Assembly: GCF_007846095.1 (NCBI RefSeq)
Contig: NZ_VOEI01000006.1
Coordinates: 186,001-250,000 of the forward strand
Reading direction: 5' to 3'
Length of the DNA: 64,000 nucleotides
From: Mucilaginibacter achroorhodeus
GTDB taxonomy: Bacteria; Bacteroidota; Bacteroidia; Sphingobacteriales; Sphingobacteriaceae
The position numbers and the translations under genes are program-made. The notes under the pieces are model-generated. The model saw nothing but the letters and a program-made list of their open reading frames with translations. It searched no databases and had not been told where the DNA came from. Positions 34,350 through 42,870 of the stretch are shown here, piece after piece; position 1 is the first letter of the stretch; every line of letters starts with the position of its first letter.

Positions 34350-35543
34350 ATGATCTCATTAAAGCTCAAAATATCGGTTTTTCTAATGGTTTGTACCACA
34401 TCTGTTATGGCGCAGCAGCAGGATGCCGGATTAGATGAGCAATCTGTAAAGTTTACCGTTGAGGTAGATACTGCATGGTCATCATTGCTTAAACGTACAC
34501 ATGGTTGGTTCGGGGGAGATGGTATTTACACGATTCCCTTGAATGGGGCAGAGGCGCGGCCTGCGGGTAATAATGGCAAAACGCTATTCATCTTTAGCGA
34601 TACTATGATCGGCGAAGTAAAAGATGGCACCATGCAGCCCGGTTATAAAATGATACACAATTCTTTAGCACTGCTAAAAGGCGCTAAACCCGATGAGAAG
34701 CAAATGGCATTCTACTGGGAGAAAACAAAAAATGGTGAGGCCGAGTCCTCATTTTCCCCGACAACGCCCCAAACCAAGAAAGGAGATTATTATTGGCTTG
34801 GAGATGGCTTTGTAAACACTGAAGGGAACGGTTTGCTGTATATTTTTGGTTATCGCATGCATAATGTAAGCGATGAAGCCTTTGGTTTTAGGGAGATAGG
34901 CAATACGCTGTTAAGACTAAATCCCGGCGAGGCGCCAAATTTTAAAACTGTAAAACAAATGGATTCGCCATTGTACCTTAAGGATGAGCAGGGCAACGGT
35001 GTAGGCTCTTTTGGCGCAGGTATATATGCCAATACAAAAAGCGCTGGCGCAAAAGACCCAGATGGATACATATACGTATACGGCGTACGCGATTGGGCAA
35101 AGAACCTCGTACTTGCCAGGGTGTTACCTAAAGATTTTGAAACATACAGCCAATGGCAGTTTTGGGACGGTAAGGGCTGGAGCGCAAACATGGGCAAGTT
35201 GGCCAATATAACCAACCGTGTTTCAAACGAACTTAGCGTTACCCAACTGGCTGATGGGCGATATGCGATGATTTTCCAGGTAGATGCTATGAGTACCAAT
35301 ATTGGGATGCGCCTGGCTAATAAACTTACCGGCCCTTGGGGGCCTGTTATTAAGATATGGGATTGCAAGCCGGATCTTATTAAAAGCACATTTGTTGTTT
35401 ATAACGCAAAGGCTCATCCAACTTTATCAGGCAAAAACGAACTATTGATCAGCTACAACATCAATTCGCTTGATTTTATCAATGATCTTAAAATTCATCC
35501 GCAACTATACCGCCCGCGGTTTATACGTTTAAAGTTTGAATGA
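34350..35543 (+). CDS. Secreted beta-propeller protein, glycosidase-like (DUF4185/DUF5005-like)
   Basis: A 397-residue protein with a signal peptide (1-21). Repeated units such as THGWFGGDGIYTIPLNG, TLFIFSDTMIGE, YYWLGDGFVNTEGNGLLYIF, DGYIYVYGVRDWAKNLVLAR and DGRYAMIFQV suggest a five-bladed propeller like those of GH43/GH117-type glycosidases and DUF4185/DUF5005 proteins. The acidic residues in GGDG and FSDT could be catalytic. The reaction is unknown. It is between two carbohydrate-esterase genes in the locus. Confidence 0.6.
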   Translation: MISLKLKISVFLMVCTTSVMAQQQDAGLDEQSVKFTVEVDTAWSSLLKRTHGWFGGDGIYTIPLNGAEARPAGNNGKTLFIFSDTMIGEVKDGTMQPGYKMIHNSLALLKGAKPDEKQMAFYWEKTKNGEAESSFSPTTPQTKKGDYYWLGDGFVNTEGNGLLYIFGYRMHNVSDEAFGFREIGNTLLRLNPGEAPNFKTVKQMDSPLYLKDEQGNGVGSFGAGIYANTKSAGAKDPDGYIYVYGVRDWAKNLVLARVLPKDFETYSQWQFWDGKGWSANMGKLANITNRVSNELSVTQLADGRYAMIFQVDAMSTNIGMRLANKLTGPWGPVIKIWDCKPDLIKSTFVVYNAKAHPTLSGKNELLISYNINSLDFINDLKIHPQLYRPRFIRLKFE

Positions 35544-35584
35544 ATTACTGCAACTAAATTGTGACCATTAAAGTTCTATATTAA

Positions 35585-35615
35585 TTTGCTAAAACAATTT
35601 AGTTGAATATATTTG
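35585..35615 (+). promoter_or_regulatory. Promoter with operator overlapping its spacer (SGNH gene)
   Basis: -33 TTTG at 35585-35588 and -7 TATATTTG at 35608-35615, spacing 19 nt. The dyad GCTAAAACAATTTAG at 35588-35602 lies in the spacer. The same arrangement is at 40427-40456 and 45239-45269. The ATG is at 35647. Confidence 0.75.
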
Positions 35616-35646
35616 GCTGATATTCCTGTTATATACCTTTACTTAA

Positions 35647-36435
35647 ATGATACTTAACTTTAAGAAATTAAAAGCCGGCAAACTAATGGTTTGCCTGTTA
35701 CTGGCATTTGCTACGCAAGCACATGCACAACAGACTGATGAGCAAAAGAAAACCGAAGAGCAAAAGAAAGCCGAAGCCTGGGCAAACTTTCAAAAAATGA
35801 TAGAGGAGCGTGTCCATAAAGACTGGCCATGGCTTAAACGTTACGAAGAAGATAATGCCAAACTTCCTGCCCCTGCAGCAGGCGAAAAGCGTGTGGTTTT
35901 TATGGGTAACTCTATCACCGAAGGTTGGATAAATACCGATCCTGACTTTTTTAAAGGTAAACCCTACGTAAACAGAGGTATTGGTGGCCAAACCACGCCA
36001 CAAATGCTGGTACGTTTCCGCGAGGATGTTATCAACCTTAAACCTAAAGTGGTGGTGATATTAGCAGGTATCAATGATATTGCCGAAAACACTGGTCCAT
36101 CAAAAATAGAAAATGTTGCAGGTAACATCTTCTCAATGGCAGAGTTGGCCAAATTTGCCGGTATTAAGGTTGTGCTATCATCGGTTATACCAGCCAAAGG
36201 CTTTCCCTGGCATCCCGGCTTGGATCCGCGTGAACCGATAATGAAATTGAATACCATGCTTAAAGAATATGCTGCAAAAAATCACCTTGGCTATATCGAC
36301 TATTATTCGGCCATGGTTGGCCCCGAAAAAGAGCTAAGGAAAGAGCTGTGTGTTGATGGTGTTCACCCTAATATGGCAGGTTACAAAGTGATGGAACCGC
36401 TCGCCGAAATAGAAATCAAGAAGGCCTTGAAATAG
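35647..36435 (+). CDS. SGNH/GDSL-family esterase, 262 aa
   Basis: A secreted enzyme (signal peptide to about residue 28, ending HAQ) with a charged Lys/Glu/Gln-rich segment (28-48). SGNH blocks: S89 nucleophile in VFMGNSITEGW, glycine in NRGIGGQT, asparagine in LAGINDIAE, and Asp/His in CVDGVHPNMAGY. It probably removes acetyl or other acyl groups from a polysaccharide. It lies 31 nt before the next gene and has its own operator-bearing promoter, so it likely leads a transcript through 40400. Confidence 0.9.
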   Translation: MILNFKKLKAGKLMVCLLLAFATQAHAQQTDEQKKTEEQKKAEAWANFQKMIEERVHKDWPWLKRYEEDNAKLPAPAAGEKRVVFMGNSITEGWINTDPDFFKGKPYVNRGIGGQTTPQMLVRFREDVINLKPKVVVILAGINDIAENTGPSKIENVAGNIFSMAELAKFAGIKVVLSSVIPAKGFPWHPGLDPREPIMKLNTMLKEYAAKNHLGYIDYYSAMVGPEKELRKELCVDGVHPNMAGYKVMEPLAEIEIKKALK

Positions 36436-36466
36436 GCTTTATTTTACCTGATAGCTAAATCGATTT

Positions 36467-37888
36467 ATGAACAGGCGTTTGATTCTGGTACTTATAGTTG
36501 GGGTGTTGCTTGCGCCTTTTAGCACCATTGCACAGCAAATAAAGCCTTTTAAGGCGGGCGACAGGGTGGTATTTACCGGCAACAGTATTACTGACGGCGG
36601 GCATTTCCACTCTTACATTTGGTTATACTACATGACCCGTATGCCCAACATGCGCATCGATTGCTTTAACGCAGGCATAGGCGGTGATGTAGCCAGGCAA
36701 ATAGATGAGCGTTTAGACGACGATGTGTTTGCACATCATCCCACAGTTATGACGCTAAGTTTCGGTATGAACGATACCGGTTACCAGTGGTATAAAGGCG
36801 CAAAAGCCGATTCTAATTACAAAGCCAACATAGCGCGTTCTTATCAAAGTTTCCAAAGCATACAGCGGCATTTAAGGGCCCACCCCAAGGTGCGTAAAGT
36901 TATGCTGGGTTCTACGCCGTATGATGAGCAGGCCAGGATCAAATTTATTGCACTGTACAAAAAGAACGAGGCCATACTGCAGGTAATAGATTTTCAGAAG
37001 AAAGCCGCTGAGGCTAATAAATGGGAATTTTTAAGCTTTAATGAGCCCATGCAAGCCATTAACCGGCAACAACAATTGCGTGATACATCTTTTACAATGG
37101 AGGGAGTGGACCGTATCCATCCAACCAATGATGGCCACATGGTAATGGCTTATTTGTTCCTAAAGGCTCAAGGGCTTGCCGGCAAAAAAGTTGCCGATGT
37201 TACTATTGATGCAGAAACGAAGACTGTGAAGGCCGAAAATTGCCAGGTCAGCAACTTGGTCAGCAACGCTGATGGTTTGAGTTATTGGTACAAAGCAAAC
37301 TCACTGCCTTATCCTGTTGATACAATACCCAGGGGTGGCGGTAATCAACCAAGGTCACAGGCTGATGGTTTAAAACTGGTGCCTTTTCAAAAGGAATTTA
37401 ATCAGGAGATGTTGCAGATTAAAAACTTGCCAACGCTATCCAATTACCTACTTAAGATCGATGGTAAGTACTTGGGCTCGTACACCGGTGCGCAACTTAT
37501 GGCAGGGATAAACCTTGCCGGGATGCCAGCCACCCCACAGTACCAGCAAGCCTTGGCGGTAATGCATTTAAATGAAGAACGTTGGGGAATTGAGCGGCGC
37601 CTGCGCGAGTACTGGTGGCTGCAATACTCTATCATGAAACCCCATGGCTTGCTGCATAACGATGGCGAAGCCACTGTTGACTCGTTGCAGAAATATGCAA
37701 AAAAAGACTTTTTTGTTGGCGCAACCTTAAACACTTATTACCAGGCACGCCTTAAACCCGTGCGTGATGCCTGGCAAAAAGAGATGGACCTGCTCACCAA
37801 CCAAATTTACCTTATCAATAAACCTGTTACCCGTAAAGTTGAGCTAACGGCGGTAACTACACAACAACATGCACTTACTCAAAAATAG
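36467..37888 (+). CDS. Long SGNH/GDSL hydrolase, 473 aa (paralogue of 42871 gene)
   Basis: A secreted protein (signal peptide to about 22) with an SGNH domain: S40 in TGNSITDGGHFHSYIWLYYM, AGIGGDVARQIDERL, SFGMNDTGYQWY and DRIHPTNDGHMVMAY. A long C-terminal extension (about 240-473) includes NLPTLSNYLLKIDGKYLGSY and a helical region with EERWGIERRLREYWW. This matches the second copy at 42871 across its length. The extension is not known to me as an enzyme fold. It probably acts on an acylated glycan. It ends in a 20-nt overlap with the GH38-like gene. Confidence 0.85.
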   Translation: MNRRLILVLIVGVLLAPFSTIAQQIKPFKAGDRVVFTGNSITDGGHFHSYIWLYYMTRMPNMRIDCFNAGIGGDVARQIDERLDDDVFAHHPTVMTLSFGMNDTGYQWYKGAKADSNYKANIARSYQSFQSIQRHLRAHPKVRKVMLGSTPYDEQARIKFIALYKKNEAILQVIDFQKKAAEANKWEFLSFNEPMQAINRQQQLRDTSFTMEGVDRIHPTNDGHMVMAYLFLKAQGLAGKKVADVTIDAETKTVKAENCQVSNLVSNADGLSYWYKANSLPYPVDTIPRGGGNQPRSQADGLKLVPFQKEFNQEMLQIKNLPTLSNYLLKIDGKYLGSYTGAQLMAGINLAGMPATPQYQQALAVMHLNEERWGIERRLREYWWLQYSIMKPHGLLHNDGEATVDSLQKYAKKDFFVGATLNTYYQARLKPVRDAWQKEMDLLTNQIYLINKPVTRKVELTAVTTQQHALTQK

Positions 37889-40400
37889 GAAGCTGAAGGC
37901 TTTACTAACGGCAATAACACTTTGCGCCGGCATAAATGCCTGTGCGCAAAAAGCATGGTATATAGATGGCTATCATGGCGGTGTTTGGGGCCATTATCCG
38001 GATTGGAACACCCGTTTTATGGCCGATATGCTGAACAAGCACGCCTTTTGGAAAATAAACCTGGAAATAGAACCCGAAACCTGGGACAGGGCCTCTAAAA
38101 TAGACCCCCAGGCTTTTGCGGATCTGCAATCGCTCATGAAAGATCAGTCAGCCGGCAGCGCGCGCATAGAATATGTAAACCCTGCTTACGGCCAGCCTTA
38201 TATGTATAATATTGATGGTGAGAGTATTATAAGGCAGTTGGGCTATGGTATGCAAAAATTACGCACCTATTTCCCTGGTATCAGCTTTGAAACTTATTCA
38301 TCTGAAGAGCCTTGCTTTACAAACGCACTGCCGGGCATTTTAAGATCGTACGGTTTCAGGTATGCATCTCTAAAAAATCCAAATACTTGTTTTGGTGGCT
38401 ATACCCGTGCCTTTGGCGGCGAATTGGTAAACTGGATAGGGCCTGATGGCAGTACAATAATTACATCGCCGCGGTACGCCATTGAAAAATTAGAACCGAA
38501 TTCAACCTGGCAAACCATTGCCTGGAACAATTCGCCAAAGTACATTGATGCCGCACGTAAATATGGTATTACAAGCCCGATCGGCATGACCTTACAGGAT
38601 GCCGGCTGGAAAGGCGGTCCTTTCCTGGGGAAAGCCGACAGTGCAGGCCAAAGGAATATTTACACTACCTGGCGTAATTATTTTGAGAACGTAACGCGTA
38701 ACGATAAGCATACCGATTGGAAGGTAAGCCAGGAAGATATACTGGTTAGCTTGGTTTGGGGATCGCAGGTAACACAGCAGATTGCACAACGCGTACGCGC
38801 TGCAGAGAATAATATATTGACTGCTGAGAAAATTTTGGTGATCAACAAGCTTAGTAACGGTACTGCCTGGCCGACTGCATTGGTAGATAGCGCATGGCGC
38901 ACGCTGCTGCTATCCCAGCACCACGATTGCTGGATAGTGCCTTATAATGGCGATAAAGGAGATACCTGGGCAGATAAGGTTATCAAATGGACCGGCAATA
39001 CCAATTATCTGGCAAATAATATGGTAAACGGCACTGCTGCATCAAAAAGCGATGTTTTTACTATCTATAATACACAGGGCAAAGCAAGAGCGCAGTTGGT
39101 TGCTGTGGCTATCCCCTTACAACTGCGGGATAAGAACATAGCTGTAAAAGGTGCCTCGGGGAAACTTGTAAAGTCTCAAGTGGTGAAGGATAGCGTATTT
39201 ATCAATGCTTCGGTACCTGCGTTTGGATTTCAGTCTTATCATTTAAGAGAGAGTACTATAAAAAGCGAGGGCAGCATAGCCAGTAAACTTGCTGATGGTA
39301 AAGTCCGTCTCGAGACAGATCTTTACAAACTGGTCATCGACCCTGAGAAAGGCGGAAGCATTGTTAGCCTTATCCTTAAGAAATACAATAAGGAAATGAT
39401 CGATAAAAACGATCGTAACGGCTTTAACACCCTGCGCGGTAATTTCTACAACAACGGCGGATTAAAGAAGTCTATCGATAACAAAGCTGATGTACAGATC
39501 ATTGAGAACGGCGCACTACGTTCTGTTGTGCAGGTTAAAGGAAGTATTGCCGGTACGGCGTTTACCCAGATTATCCGGCTGTCGCAAAGCTCACCTGTAA
39601 TAGATATGCAGGTAAACATCAACTGGACCAGGAACGTTGCGGTAGGCGAGGATGTTGATCGCAAAAATTATAAATGGACGGATTACAAAAAGCCCTTTTA
39701 TAACGATAGTAATAAATTGGTGACCGTGTTTCCGTTGAATTTAGCCGGCCAAAAGGTTTATAAAAATGCCCCATTTGAAGTTACTGAAAGTAAACTGAAC
39801 AACACTTTTTTTAATAGTTGGGATGGTATCAAAAATAATGTGATCCTTAATTGGGTTGATGTTACGGATGCGCGCGGTGATTATGGGATGGCTTTACTAA
39901 CAGACCATACCACAAGCTATACGCATGGTGAGAATTTTCCATTGGGATTAGTGACCCAATATTCCGGGATGGGCCTATGGGGACGCGACTATTTTACTGA
40001 TGGACCAACTACTTTACATTACGCAATAATACCGCACAAAGGTGACTGGGAAAAGGCAGGAATTTGGTCAACATCTGCAGGATGGAACGAGCCATTAAAA
40101 GCAGTAGCGGGCAGTAAATTGGCCGGTAAGCAGTCATTAGTAGATGCAGGCAACTCCGGCCTGGTGCTAACATCTGCTACCGCAGGCAGCTCATATGTAG
40201 ATATCCGTTTCCTTAATGCCGAAGGTACTACCGGTGCTAAAAACGTTACTGTAAATTTTAAATTTAAAGCGGCCGCTTTGGTTGAGCTTGATGGGCGTAC
40301 TGTTAAAGATCTCCAACAGATTGTCACAACAGCTGGGGCAAGGCAATTGCACTTTGAAGTTCCGCATATGGGTTTCCGCACCGTGAGATTTCAATTGTAA
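37869..40400 (+). CDS. GH38-like alpha-mannosidase family protein
   Basis: An 843-residue exported protein (hydrophobic start with INACAQ near 23-28, possibly a lipobox). The N-terminal part has WYIDGYHGGVWGHYP in place of the usual HxHxD/W start of GH38, and then FETYSSEEPCFTNALPGIL. The middle shows LLLSQHHDCWIVPYN, the GH38 SQHHD motif. The C-terminal beta domain (about 480-843) resembles GH38C. It would attack alpha-linked mannose or a relative. The start ATG overlaps the upstream gene by 20 nt, which implies coupled translation. The unusual metal-site sequence leaves the exact activity uncertain. Confidence 0.78.
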   Translation: MHLLKNRKLKALLTAITLCAGINACAQKAWYIDGYHGGVWGHYPDWNTRFMADMLNKHAFWKINLEIEPETWDRASKIDPQAFADLQSLMKDQSAGSARIEYVNPAYGQPYMYNIDGESIIRQLGYGMQKLRTYFPGISFETYSSEEPCFTNALPGILRSYGFRYASLKNPNTCFGGYTRAFGGELVNWIGPDGSTIITSPRYAIEKLEPNSTWQTIAWNNSPKYIDAARKYGITSPIGMTLQDAGWKGGPFLGKADSAGQRNIYTTWRNYFENVTRNDKHTDWKVSQEDILVSLVWGSQVTQQIAQRVRAAENNILTAEKILVINKLSNGTAWPTALVDSAWRTLLLSQHHDCWIVPYNGDKGDTWADKVIKWTGNTNYLANNMVNGTAASKSDVFTIYNTQGKARAQLVAVAIPLQLRDKNIAVKGASGKLVKSQVVKDSVFINASVPAFGFQSYHLRESTIKSEGSIASKLADGKVRLETDLYKLVIDPEKGGSIVSLILKKYNKEMIDKNDRNGFNTLRGNFYNNGGLKKSIDNKADVQIIENGALRSVVQVKGSIAGTAFTQIIRLSQSSPVIDMQVNINWTRNVAVGEDVDRKNYKWTDYKKPFYNDSNKLVTVFPLNLAGQKVYKNAPFEVTESKLNNTFFNSWDGIKNNVILNWVDVTDARGDYGMALLTDHTTSYTHGENFPLGLVTQYSGMGLWGRDYFTDGPTTLHYAIIPHKGDWEKAGIWSTSAGWNEPLKAVAGSKLAGKQSLVDAGNSGLVLTSATAGSSYVDIRFLNAEGTTGAKNVTVNFKFKAAALVELDGRTVKDLQQIVTTAGARQLHFEVPHMGFRTVRFQL

Positions 40401-40426
40401 CACAAATACCCACGACTGAAATAAAT

Positions 40427-40456
40427 TTTGCTAAAACGTTTTATTTAATAAATTTG
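40427..40456 (+). promoter_or_regulatory. Promoter with operator in its spacer (GH92 gene)
   Basis: -33 TTTG at 40427-40430, -7 TAAATTTG at 40449-40456, spacing 18 nt. The dyad GCTAAAACGTTTTAT (40430-40444) fills the spacer with a perfect AAAACG-TTTT core. The ATG of GH92 is at 40501. Confidence 0.8.
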
Positions 40457-40500
40457 TAACTGCCAATTATTAACAACCTGTCCTGTTTATTCTACTGTTG

Positions 40501-42813
40501 ATGAAATTTAAAACCCTGATAAGCTGTTGTTTGGTTGTGTTTTGCAGCACTACAAACTTTGCACAGTCGCCGGCAAGCTTCGTTAATCCTTTTATAGGGG
40601 CCAGCACAAGTACTGCCGCGGCAGGCGTTTATCATGGTCTGGGTAAGACTTTTCCGGGTGCAGATGTGCCTTTCGGAATGGTACAAATTAGCCCAAACAC
40701 CATAACAGGCGGCGACAATGCCCCCGGTTATAGCTATGAACATACCAGCATAGAGGGTTTCGCTTTTACACAAATGAGCGGCGCCGGATGGAACGGCGAC
40801 CTTGGGAATTTTCTGGTGATGCCTACGACTGGCAAATTGCACACCAGTTCGGGCACGTTGAAAGACCCTGTCGGCGGCTATCGCAGCGGTTTGGTCAAAT
40901 CGAGTGAAAAGGCCTCTGCCGGTTACTATTCAGTTTCACTGGCCAATAAAGTTAAAGCCGAAATGACGGTTGCTCCGCATAGCGGTATACTCCGCTTTAC
41001 ATTTCCGCAAAATAAACAATCCCGCATACAAATCGATCTTGCCCGCAGGGTAGGTGGTACATCTGTATTGCAGTACGTAAAAGTGGTTAACAGCCATGCA
41101 ATAGAAGGCTGGATGAAATGCACACCGGAAGGCGGTGGCTGGGGTGATGGTGAGGGCCATGCCGATTACACCGTTTATTTCCATGCCGAATTCAGTAAAC
41201 CCCTGAAAAATCAAGGCGTTTGGAGTGCCGATATCCCGGATAACTGGGGCCGTAAATTGGAGGATGTCACGTCGGCTAAATATCAATCCCGCATTGCGCA
41301 GGCGGCTATTTTAAAAGGCGTTAAAGAAAAGCATGGGAAGCACCTGGGTTTTTACACGGAGTTTGCCACCAAAGCTAACGAAGTTGTATTGATGAAGGCC
41401 GGGATCTCTTTTGTAAGCATTGAAGGTGCACGCAATAACCTTGCAAAAGAAATAACAGACTGGAACTTTGATGGCGTGTATAAGCAGGCCGTTGATTTGT
41501 GGAATGCAGCGTTATCCAAGGTAACTGTGGATGGTGGAAGCAGGGAAGAGAAGGTTGTTTTTTATACAGCCATGTATCACAGCATGCTTGATCCGCGCAT
41601 TATAACAGATGTTGATGGCCGCTACCCCGGAGGCGATGGCAAACCGCACTATTCAACAACATTTAAAAAGCGTACCATTTTTAGTGGTTGGGATGTTTTT
41701 CGCAGCCAGATGCCTTTACAGAGCATCATCAATCCGGGTTTGGTAAATGATGAAATTAATTCATTAATAAGTTTGGCCCAGGAAAAAGGCCGTAATTATT
41801 TAGAACGTTGGGAGCTTTTAAATGCCTATAGCGGCTGTATGCTGGGTAATCCTGCGGTGTCTGTAATTGCAGATGCCTACGCTAAAGGCATCCGCGGTTA
41901 TGATATGAACAAGGCCTACGAGTTATCAGCCAATTCTGTAGATAAATTTGGCAATGGCGAAAAAGGTTTTACGCCCGAGCCATTAAGCATCTCGTACACT
42001 TTGGAGTATGCATATACTGATTGGTGTGCCGCACAACTGGCTAAAGCGGCCGGTAACATGCAGGGTTATGAGAAGTACCTGCGCCGTTCCGCATCTTACA
42101 AAAATATCTTTGATGAAAGCAAAGGCTGGTTCAGGCCAAAAGATAAGGACGGTAACTGGCTTCCATGGCCATCCGAAGGCCGTTTAAAGCAATGGTACGG
42201 CAGTATCGAAAGCAATCCCTATCAGCAGGGTTGGTTTGTACCTCATGACGTGGAAGGTATGGCTAAACTTATGGGTGGAAATGCCAAAGTGATTGCCGAC
42301 CTGGAAAACTTTTTTGATAAAACGCCTCAGGACATGATGTGGAACGATTACTATAACCATGCTAATGAGCCTGTGCATCATGTACCTTACTTATTTAATC
42401 GACTTGGAGCACCCTGGTTAACGCAAAAATGGACCAGGGCTGTTTGTTCACGCGCATATCACAACAGCGTTGAAGGTTTGGTGGGTAATGAAGATGTTGG
42501 CCAGATGTCTGCCTGGTATATTTTATCTGCAATGGGCTTGCATCCGGTTTGCCCGGGCAGCACCAGGCAAGAGATCACCAGCCCGGTGTTTAATAAGATC
42601 ACCATAAAGCTTGATAGCAAATACGCTAAGGGAAAAGATTTTACCATCATAGCGCAAAATAATTCGCCGCAGAACATCTATATCCAAAGCGCGGAGCTAA
42701 ATGGTAAACCATACAACAATTGCTTTATCGATTACAAAGATATCACCGCAGGGGGCACGCTAAAATTAGTGATGGGTAATACACCCTCGCATACCTGGGG
42801 AGTTATCAAATAA
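40501..42813 (+). CDS. Alpha-mannosidase, GH92 (copy 1)
   Basis: A 770-residue secreted enzyme (signal peptide to about 22). GH92 enzymes are calcium-dependent exo-alpha-mannosidases. Seen: FVNPFIGASTS, FPGADVPFGMVQISPNT, GGDNAPGYSYEH, SGWDVFRSQMPLQSIINP, HVPYLFNRLGAPW, and the hallmark GNEDVGQMSAWYILSAMGLH with VCPGSTRQEITSPVF. ATG at 40501 is chosen over a TTG immediately before it. The enzyme's linkage preference cannot be read here. It begins a unit of GH92, long SGNH hydrolase and CE1-like esterase up to 45118. Confidence 0.95.
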   Translation: MKFKTLISCCLVVFCSTTNFAQSPASFVNPFIGASTSTAAAGVYHGLGKTFPGADVPFGMVQISPNTITGGDNAPGYSYEHTSIEGFAFTQMSGAGWNGDLGNFLVMPTTGKLHTSSGTLKDPVGGYRSGLVKSSEKASAGYYSVSLANKVKAEMTVAPHSGILRFTFPQNKQSRIQIDLARRVGGTSVLQYVKVVNSHAIEGWMKCTPEGGGWGDGEGHADYTVYFHAEFSKPLKNQGVWSADIPDNWGRKLEDVTSAKYQSRIAQAAILKGVKEKHGKHLGFYTEFATKANEVVLMKAGISFVSIEGARNNLAKEITDWNFDGVYKQAVDLWNAALSKVTVDGGSREEKVVFYTAMYHSMLDPRIITDVDGRYPGGDGKPHYSTTFKKRTIFSGWDVFRSQMPLQSIINPGLVNDEINSLISLAQEKGRNYLERWELLNAYSGCMLGNPAVSVIADAYAKGIRGYDMNKAYELSANSVDKFGNGEKGFTPEPLSISYTLEYAYTDWCAAQLAKAAGNMQGYEKYLRRSASYKNIFDESKGWFRPKDKDGNWLPWPSEGRLKQWYGSIESNPYQQGWFVPHDVEGMAKLMGGNAKVIADLENFFDKTPQDMMWNDYYNHANEPVHHVPYLFNRLGAPWLTQKWTRAVCSRAYHNSVEGLVGNEDVGQMSAWYILSAMGLHPVCPGSTRQEITSPVFNKITIKLDSKYAKGKDFTIIAQNNSPQNIYIQSAELNGKPYNNCFIDYKDITAGGTLKLVMGNTPSHTWGVIK

Positions 42814-42870
42814 CCTGAATATCCAGTAAAAACTGGTTGGATAATACAATTAAACACTTAACCGGAAGTT

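Noticed and set aside
34850..35389. Minus-strand reading frame of 179 codons inside the propeller gene
   Set aside because: Antisense shadow of a well-conserved coding frame; composition rich in Ser/Leu/Pro as expected for a shadow.
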